From the NCBI GenBank assembly GCA_036426205.1, contig WSYH01000856.1, positions 94,158 to 158,157 of the forward strand: DNA of 64,000 nt, given 5' to 3'. Under the pieces are notes generated by a model. The model was not told the DNA's origin. It was given only the letters and a program-made list of their open reading frames with translations, and ran no database searches. The DNA comes from Ascaphus truei (Eukaryota; Chordata; Amphibia; Anura; Ascaphidae). Positions within the stretch are counted from its first letter, which is position 1, and every line of letters begins with the position of its first letter. The position numbers and the translations under genes were made by a program. This document shows positions 56,667 through 64,000 of the stretch, one piece after another.

Positions 56667-58270
56667 TGTGACGGTGAAGGGATACCCCGGCCATGAAATA
56701 AAGACATTCTGCTTGGCTGGGTTCCCCCCCTGAGTCAAATAAAGGGACTATGAAGTGTCAGTTCTGCAGCCCAGGGCTGTCTGCAGTACTATTAATATGT
56801 CTAAAATGTGCCCGCTAGGAATAAGTGGCCTATAGCGCTGTTTTAAGGGTTAATTGGGTAAGCGTGCCTACGGTTTTGTGGTCGAGTCCGGCTTTATAAC
56901 ACTGTATCATTGGGTAACCGCAGACAAGCAAGGGAAGCCTTAACCGCAAGTTAAATTGGTTAAGTGGTCTGTGGTCAGGAAGATGCTGGCTTGCGACAGT
57001 GTATAATGAGGTTTCCTCATTCAATTAAGGTCAATTGGTAAAGTACGTCTGCGGTTATCGATTGCGGTCGAGGATTGCAACATTGCATCCCGACCTCAAA
57101 CTGCAGACCGGGGAAAAAGTTTAACCACAAACCACATCATATAATAGCAGCTAACTTTGGAGAGGAAGGTCCTAGCTTCCTAATTTTTGGTGTACAGAGT
57201 GCTAGGGGGCAGACATATAATCTAGTATAGTTATAAGAACTGCAACATTTATTTAAGGGCATAACTGAGAAGTAGCTTAGAAGTTAATACTTTAAAGTTA
57301 TAGGAACCGGGACATTTACATTTCAGTCAGGCAGGACAGCGGATACATTAAGCATTCACCATTGTCATTTGTGATCAGGGACGAGTCATGTATAATGTCA
57401 GTCCAGACTTCTGAGACCCCCTGTGGAGCTTACTCCAGAGTGTCTGCAAAAGTCTGTGGCTTCAACAGACACTGGCCTGGGGAAAGTGCTAAATGTCAGG
57501 AAATGTTTATAAACCATTTGCCTAGCAGACATCCGGGCATCCTGGAGAAAGGTAGACTTTCTGCTGCCGTGCAAGGGGGATTGGTCAGGTATGCTAAGCG
57601 TGTTAAGTGTGAAAGTTAGCGCATGACCCTTGGCATACCGTGAAGCCCTTTGCCCGGTTGCAGGAACTGCTGGCAAACTTGCCATTGGGTGGGAATTTGC
57701 TTCCCATGCTTCCCATGCCAAGATTGGCTGTGTATTATCCAGATAGGCTTGGAAGGGTGTTATAAGCCCATGCAGGCTATCTGGTATGTGTTCTACATTG
57801 TTCATCTGTGTGACATCGGAAAGGACAGCGTGCTGTACAAAGACGTTTCATAGCAACCAAGGATTGTAACCCGCTGTAAAAGTTCCTTAGAACTAAGGAC
57901 TTGGAAACAAATTCTGCAGGCGAAGAATGAAGAAATCATTTTCTGCAGAGAAACGGTGGCACGTGGCGCCCTTAGCCAAAGATGGGTTCGTGTCTCTTGT
58001 GTGCGTATTAATCCCGCTCCTCGGATTTAATACCTAGAGACTGCATTTCGTGGACTTTCATTCTGGAAACCATTTACTTCGTTTTACCCCATCCTCATAA
58101 GTGTTACTTCGTGTTATCTTGTAAATCAAGCTGTGTGTGTTACTCGTGTGAATAAATACAATTTATTTTATCTCACGTTTTGTCAATCAAAGGATCCAGG
58201 TATATTTTCGTAATTTTATTTGAGAAGATATATTTATTTCATTCAATTCATTTTAGTTATTATGGTTGAG
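56667..58270 (+). repeat. LTR-like dispersed repeat, forward copy
   Basis: Starts TGTGACGGTGAAGGGATACC (compare 44,362), contains TAATTTTTGGTGTACAGAGTG as in repeat C, and near the end GTGAATAAATACAATTTATT then CAAAGGATCCAGG, comparable to the ends at 22.6 and 61.4 kb. No coding frame. AATAAA ~100 bases before the edge fits an LTR. Confidence 0.55.
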
Positions 58271-58376
58271 TCTCACAAATAAGGGTGTATTACTGTATAT
58301 GCTACACGCAAAAGAAACCCGCACAGCTAGTGTTAGACCACAATGAGGTGCTGACTGGATGGAGACGTGATAATAT

Positions 58377-59736
58377 CATACAAAAGAAAAAGGACCCAGT
58401 CTTGCAGCACTCAATCACTAGGAATGTAATGTTGTAAATTTAAAATATACTTTATTGATAACCTTGAATAAAAAATAGGGTGTTAAAACGTAATTAAATG
58501 ATAATAAACAGCTCGTGACTGTATCCTTGATACCCCACCTACGGTAAGGTGGGTAGATGTAGTAGAGTCCCTAATGAATATTGGGGATCAAACGCTACGG
58601 ATAGTAGCTACCTAGAAATATAGGAAAAAGGAGCCTATGAGAGCCCACTTGAAAGACACTCTCCTTGCGAGTGTATACAGGCGTATGATACGCACTAAAT
58701 TGATACACTGAGGATAGGCATAGTAATATAGTGTGGCATAATGTGCGCTTAGTTAGACCTATGTGATGTCTGTCCCTAATATAGATATGCACTGTATGAG
58801 CCAGGTCTATGGTGAGAACCTGTGTAGCCCACACTGTTGATCATAGGTGCAGACTCATGGACACACTACGTAGTAAGATACAGGATAGTATGGCATTAGC
58901 TAGAGCATTGAGTAGTCCTATAGACACCTAAACTGTAGGTGAGGTAGGTAGTTGAGACACCTGTTAGTAGCAGTTGATACAGTGGTGCTATGCATATGTT
59001 GTTAACCAGGGTAAACCTTAACTCGTGTCAATATAGGTTGTCAATGTTATCTGCTGTTGCTGCCCAGTGGACGCTGTATTAGGAGCCAGATGCAGATACT
59101 GTGCACATATATGCAAATACCCTTACGTGAGCGTGGTACTGTGCTGCGCACAAAGGGTGAATAATGGCATGGAGGCAACCTCAAACGTGTCTGCAGTGGC
59201 ACAGGAGGGTTAGCACTAATCAATAAATGTGATGTTGTGGGCTGTAACCCCTTGCGGTGCTGTTCAGCAGATAATGGGTTAATGTATAGTGGGATTGCCA
59301 AATAGCTCAGCTCAAAGAGGAGTGGGGTGTAAGGATGGTTGAAGCTGGGGTTAGTTTGTGAAACCCATATACGCACCACCCTCCCTCTCGATGATCAGCT
59401 GACCTGTATCTATAACCAAGTGAAGGAACCGGTCTAACTTGTAACGCACAGTCCCCTACATCAGCGCTGATCTTGGTTATATCAGCGCTGATGTGCTCGA
59501 GGACTTGCCTATCTGAAGGTGAGTAACTCAATGGCCCCTCAGGCTGGAGGATCCCGCGATAATGTGGTAAAGCGCGATCCCATATAACATGCACAGGCAG
59601 GGAAGCTTAAGATATATATAAGCGCTGATAAATATCAGAATGCTGCTGCATTTGAAATAAATGAGCTTCCCGCGTGTGTAAGAGGTAGGTGGCCGACGCG
59701 CGCGTTTCACGTAGTGAACGGTTCTTCAGGGCACGA
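58377..59736 (-). mobile_element. HHR-bearing retroelement tail, minus orientation
   Basis: On minus it runs from the hammerhead motif at 59,736 through ~1.25 kb of non-coding sequence to a TTATTCAAGG...AATAAAGTATATTT signal (~58,440-58,470) and GATTGAGTGCTGCAAG (~58,400). Order and end signature are as in the 19.4-20.6 kb element. Confidence 0.6.
59688..59736 (-). ncRNA. Hammerhead ribozyme candidate with GUC cleavage site, intact core
   Basis: On minus: GTGCC, core CTGAAGA (fits CUGANGA), one A, stem II with CGT/ACG pairs around TCACT, GAA, then stem III ACGC/GCGT and cleavage triplet GTC, followed by GGCCAC, which pairs with GTGCC with one bulge. This is the only copy with the classic GUC site and a longer stem III. 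Confidence 0.7.
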
Positions 59737-59875
59737 ACATTCATGTTCTATTAGAGAACTTTCTACATCCATGTTCTATCAGAGGACTCTTCACTGGGTG
59801 TCACCCAAAGTAATTAACAATGACCATAATTGAACGAACTGGGGTATATATAGAAGCACAGACCCATGCAGCATC

Positions 59876-59925
59876 TATCCCTGACGAAGAAACCCACTAT
59901 TAGGAGTTTTGAAACGCGTTGGAGG
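59876..59925 (+). ncRNA. Type I hammerhead ribozyme candidate, intact core
   Basis: TCC/GGA at the base of stem I; core CTGACGA (59,881-59,887); stem II GAAACCC with GGAGTTTT, seven pairs with one bulged A, loop ACTATTA; GAA A at 59,911-59,914; stem III AC/GT; cleavage position T 59,920. It is divergent to the motif at 59,688-59,736, 140 bases away. Confidence 0.7.
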
Positions 59926-60389
59926 TTTTTTGGCATCGCAGGGACACCGTAGCAGTGAGATCCAGGCGGTGACGTCAGCAGCGGAGCCGATCGACCAGGC
60001 TCTGGCAGCAAGCAGACTCCGAGTATAGAAGGCGATCCTCCCCAGTGACTGGCTTATTTCACCCCACGGCGAGCGGTGTACCTGGAGAAAAGACCCTAAA
60101 TCAAATGTGCATGTCCTAGTCACCTTTGGTGAGTAGGATTTCAATTTTTATCAAGGCGGAGCAAGCTTCATCTTCCAAGTGCACAAGCACATGAAAGTTT
60201 TTTATATTGAATACACTATGTTTGGTTCAATTGTTTTATTTGTTTTATAATTAATTGTTTTATATTAAATTGCTCTCTTTATATTATTGTCCCTGGGTAA
60301 TGCACTACTGCAGTGTTTTTTGTACATCTTGTCTTCCTTTCCTGACGTGAGAACTTGGTATCTCACCAAAGCGCCTTTCAATTAAGCGG

Positions 60390-61460
60390 GCTAACTTGTG
60401 AACGGAGACAGCTAGCACCCTGATTTTTGGTGTGCAAGTCCAAGTAAAGAAACCACTCACACACATATAAAAATTACAGTTGTGTCTCCCACCGGAACAT
60501 AATGTTTAATAAAGTGTAAAATACAGTAAGTTTTAACATGTACAGGCAGGAACAGTTTTTTCTGTGAGCCCGAGAAAAATCTTTTGGCATGTAAATATGC
60601 CAGGGGTAAATGAGCTGAGGGTATTTTCCTTCCTACACGTCAAAAAAAACCCTGTTCAGTGGGAGACCGTAAGTCTAGTGAAGTGCCGGGAATGAAAGGA
60701 CTCAGAGATCCAAAGTGTGAAAATGGCCGGGATGTTACTGAGTGCCAGATCCCGGTACTCAGCATGAGCCATTCACACCTTGAAGCCAAACCCCAGACTA
60801 AGGGTCGCCAGATAAGGGGTGTAACCCAGGTATGCTAAACCGCATGGGTGTCAAGCGGACACATGCACGTTGCAAACAGGAAAGCCTTTTTTGCCCGTTT
60901 TGCAAACTACGGGCAAATCGGAGATTGGTGGGTTAAATTTTCCCACGGAGGGGATTGGGCAGGCATGTTAGAGATAGGTCTGTGAACCCTATAAAACTGC
61001 CAGCCGAGCTGTCCCCTGTGTGATTCATGCCATAACCAAACTTTGCACAAGATTCTGTTCGCGTACAGCTGTAGCGGTTCCAGGACGCAAAGGGTTAATA
61101 ACATCGCAACCAAGGATTTACCCGAAACTCCGGAATTCGTTAGTCCTGGTGACTCCCAAACGAATTCTTACGAACTACTCCGAACTTTCTTCAATTGGCT
61201 GAGATATTAGATCGACAACTTGCGATCTAGCCAAACGGACTATAAATCAGAGACTGCATATCTTGCGCTTTCTTGCAAAGGACAATTTATTTTGTTTCCC
61301 CATCCCAGTAAGTGTTGTATTAAGTGTATTCTGAAGCTGCCGTGTGTTTGTCTATCAAGGAAATAAATGACAATTTATTTTGCCTCCTTGTCGTGTTCCA
61401 TCGAGAATCCCAAAAATATAAAAGGTGTTGATAAGTTCTGGTCCACCATGACAATTATAT
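60390..61460 (+). repeat. LTR-like dispersed repeat C, copy 2
   Basis: The reverse-oriented counterpart of 22,580-23,630. In this orientation it has GAAATAAATGACAATTTATT ~100 bases before an end at CACCATGACA. No coding frame. Confidence 0.65.
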
Positions 61461-61469
61461 TTTATTATA

Positions 61470-62085
61470 GAGTTATGTTTAATAGGGATATGTACTGATA
61501 ACCTGTCAATGAACCATGGGATTTCCAAGTCATGAATTCTGAGAGACCAGATTGCTACCAAGCTTGGTGCCTATGGGTCTGTACGGAGTCCTGACTTGAA
61601 AACCTCAGGGATGCCAAGAACAGGAGAGGTACTGCAGTTCTGCTTGAGTACCCGCAACCTGGGCTAACACAGGGCTATCCAGCCACCATTTGCAGATGCC
61701 AGATTCTGTGGAGCCAGGACCTCGGGTGGGCTCAGTATGTGAAAGGGAAAGGTTGGAATCTCCAAGCCTCCATCTTGTCAGGAACACCATTTCTGCCTGA
61801 ACTTTTCCCTGAACTAAGTGATATATGTACGCAAGAAACTTGCTTACAGAAACCAAGGCTATAGATAATGTATGGGTGGAAAATTCCCAGCTAGGCTGTA
61901 ATTTTAGTAATATGCTAATATTGTTACGCCTCTAATTTATGCCTCTAATTAACACCTTTTTCCCTGTATAAATAGTATTGCTTTTCCGTAATAAAGTTGA
62001 GATGAAGAATCAGAATCACTCTCTGTCTCTTTCTTCATTTCCCGAGCGCTCGTACATCATCAGATTGAGGCCCAGGGCGTAGTTA
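61470..62085 (+). repeat. Retrovirus-like LTR (solo or 3' remnant)
   Basis: A CCTGTATAAATAG TATA-box-like element (~61,965), AATAAAG (~61,991) and a CT-rich CTCTGTCTCTTTCTTC stretch in short order are the U3-R-U5 signature of a retroviral LTR. The 5' edge is not resolved, and no gag, pol or env frame lies beside it, so it is taken as a solo or truncated old copy. Confidence 0.5.
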
Positions 62086-62454
62086 AGTCTCCCCAGGTAG
62101 AGCAACACTGTTTCCAGTCACGGCTGGCTGACGGAGGTGGTCCCCAAGCCCATTTTAATTGGCAAACACCTTTCAATTGGTGTTTGAAGTGGCATTCCCA
62201 CTGGGTGGTGAGTATATTTGATATTTTCTATCTCGCCCCCCTCTGGGAATATCTTGGTTAAATTGTGACTGTGAAGTTTAGGGTTAAGGGTTAAAGTCCC
62301 TAAGTGTTTAACAGGTATTCCTGACTCTGGGTGTGTGTGTCAGGAAATCTAGGTTAAAGTCCTAGAAATCTAGGTTAAAGTCCTACAAACCAGACTGGGC
62401 TGACATCTCTGATCTAGGTGTACGACTATTGTATATTGTGTAAAGTATAAAAAT
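62086..62454. other. Unrecognised intergenic DNA
   Basis: A short tandem duplication around GAAATCTAGGTTAAAGTCCTA (~62,344-62,390). Nothing else recognised. Confidence 0.4.
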
Positions 62455-62555
62455 TAGCGCGACCCCGGTTATAACGTGGTCTGATCGGGTGGCCCCCCGA
62501 GGATCGCGTTACAACGGGGTTCAGCTGTATATATATATATATATATATATATAAC
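62455..62555. repeat. Small GC-rich MITE-like fragment and (TA)n
   Basis: GCGCGACCCCGGTTATAACG on one side and CGTTACAACGGGGTTCAGCTG on the other are imperfect inverted ends like those of pogo-type MITEs. (TA)n follows at ~62,527-62,553. Confidence 0.45.
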
Positions 62556-62579
62556 CCAGGTCCCCAGTAAGCACCTTTA

Positions 62580-63180
62580 CCTCCGCGGCGGCGGATGTGT
62601 CCGGAGGGTGTGGCAGTGTTGTGGGGCGAGCGGTGCAAGCGGCAGCTAGGAGAGGCGATCGGATTGCTTGCGGCTCCCTTTGCAGGGCGCTGCTATTTTG
62701 CTAATGATCGCGCATGCGCAGACAGGTTCCCCAGTGCGGCTATCTTGCTACTCCTTGCGCATGCGCAGCAGGCCTTGCAAGCGGCAGCCATTGCAGCAAG
62801 TACTCTGCAGGGGAACTACAACACCCTGCATGCACTGGGGCTGCCGGACATGTGAACAAGTACAGCCAATAGGGCTACAGTATTCCCCCTGCACCGCTAT
62901 TGATACATCAGGCGTGCCAGGGACCACGCCAGTCGGAAGAGGGACCTCTGAGGAGCAGGTAGTGTCCAGGGAGCAGTGCTCCTCTGGACTAGGCCAGAGC
63001 CTTCCTCTTAGGCCCCGACTCACTGCAGCTTGTGGCTGCTATAGGGAAAGCCCATAGTCAGGGACCTTTCCCCAGTAGCTGCAAATAGTCAGGTACAGCA
63101 CCAGTGAGACGCCACGCAGTGACTGCGGCCTGTGGTCTGAGACCAGACCAGCTACGAGGTAAAGCCGGTAAGGTGATTAT
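62580..63180. other. GC-rich segment with two NRF1-like palindromes
   Basis: GCGCATGCGCA occurs at ~62,709 and ~62,757. There is a continuous frame of 129 residues without known domains. The same palindrome occurs inside repeats here (16.69, 20.88, 35.16 kb), so promoter function is not claimed. Confidence 0.35.
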
Positions 63181-63469
63181 TATCCACGCCGGAATTCACC
63201 CCACGCAGAGGCGGATGTCATCGCGGACAACAACGTTGGATCAGACGGATCCTCTTTGTTATTCTTCATTACCCCGGTAATGATAAAAGAGCTTACAGTC
63301 CTGGGCGCAGGTCCAGATAATTAATCAGTCCCAATGAAAATCAGTCCTGTGGAGATGATGTGGGGGAGGGGATAATGACCCCTTGAAATCGCCAATATAA
63401 GGGGGAGGTGACCCCTTGGAATCGCAGTAGGGGTGATGTTCAATCCTCCATATCAGTCCACACGGGATT

Positions 63470-63785
63470 AAGAAAGAGAAAAGACACACACCATTGCGCA
63501 GCACAATAATGGTCTTGGGTCACCCTCTCCCGCTGTTGGCTACTTACAATATAGAGGTAGTCAGCATGCGTTGAAAGGTATCTTTAAACAGGATGTTCTC
63601 TCTTGATGTGGTGGCTGTCTCTTCACTTCATATATCTCTGCCGATCTCAGGGGAGAAAGAATGGACAAACAGGAACACACAATGCGCAGCACTATAGGCC
63701 AAGAGAGCCCCCACCATTTGCCAACTACTTACAAAAAATAAGAAGTCAGTGATCCCTGAATGGTATCTTTGCATCTGGTTGCAGG
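63470..63785. repeat. Diverged tandem duplication (~190-bp period)
   Basis: 63,484-63,595 and 63,672-63,780 share CACACCATTGCGCAGCAC-like, GCTACTTACAATA-like and GGTATCTTT blocks in the same order. GTGCTGCGCAATG on minus resembles the end signature of the HHR-bearing tails. The rest to 64,000, including (TA)n near 63,940, is unrecognised. Confidence 0.55.
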
Positions 63786-64000
63786 GAGTCTAAGCTGAGG
63801 GATGTCAGTAGTCACTGGAATCAATCTTGCCACCGCTTCCTCTGGGGGATATTCCACCAATGACAGCCAGTATGCTATAACCTTGTGGTTATTACCAAGA
63901 TTATTGTATTTAGTAAAGGTTGTTAGCATATATATTGTTAGCATATATATATATATGCACCTTAACCCTGGCTGTGCTCAAAGCTGTGACCATGCAGCAA

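Noticed and set aside
57840..57965. Further hammerhead motif (GACGTTTCATAG and GAGAAACGGTGG)
   Set aside because: GAAACG-like strings occur, but no CUGANGA-type box or pairable stem II is at the right distance.
62700..62770. CpG-island promoter based on two GCGCATGCGCA sites
   Set aside because: The same palindrome occurs inside several repeats in this window, so it is not evidence for a promoter here.
62595..63057. 129-residue and 86-residue frames in GC-rich DNA as a new gene
   Set aside because: GC-rich DNA lacks stops. There is no domain, no clear splice sites, and overlapping frames exist on both strands.

Overview
This window looks like vertebrate, very probably amphibian (anuran-like), nuclear DNA. 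This is an inference from four things: one spliced C2H2 zinc-finger gene, many Penelope-like retroelement (PLE) remnants with hammerhead-ribozyme-like (HHR) motifs, a Ty3/gypsy element with the integrase-before-reverse-transcriptase order of the Gmr1 group, and Helitrons with a CTAG end. There are no bacterial-type operons, and most of the open frames in the window are chance frames in low-complexity DNA or transposon debris.

Layout. 1-3.8 kb is low-complexity: C-runs, then a degenerate (CA)n array of about 2.4 kb, then (TA)n. 3.8-10.6 kb holds a decayed PLE copy and PLE tail fragments. 10.6-21.1 kb is a nested transposon stack. A Helitron sits in a PLE (PLE-2). PLE-2 is cut by a minus-strand Gmr1-like element. 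That element is split by a younger 5'-truncated PLE (PLE-3) with a 17-bp target duplication, and its gag end is broken by an HHR-bearing element. 21-30 kb is mixed dispersed repeats, MITEs, a minisatellite and more HHR-like motifs.

30.1-50.9 kb is the one host gene I can support. A cluster of about eight ZNF143/Staf-like motifs (30.17-30.69 kb) marks a probable promoter. Four exons follow (31,985-32,053; 39,308-39,370; 44,143-44,247; 47,691-49,033). All three introns are phase 1 and the joined frame is open. The predicted protein is about 515 residues: a short non-KRAB N-terminus, 11 C2H2 fingers and an acidic tail. The introns are full of repeats: an inverted repeat with ~590-bp arms, an L2/CR1-like LINE, LTR-like 1-1.7 kb repeats, a Helitron and MITEs.

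50.9-64 kb has no host gene that I recognise. It holds a Harbinger-like MITE with a near-perfect palindrome, a foldback repeat, a LINE fragment, inverted LTR-like repeats, a divergent pair of HHR motifs with intact cores (59.69-59.93 kb), and the end of a retrovirus-like LTR.

The most interesting signal is the set of about a dozen HHR-like motifs. Four have the full conserved core with pairable stems. Four others from different element families share the same altered core while keeping stem II by compensating base changes. Three pairs are arranged divergently.
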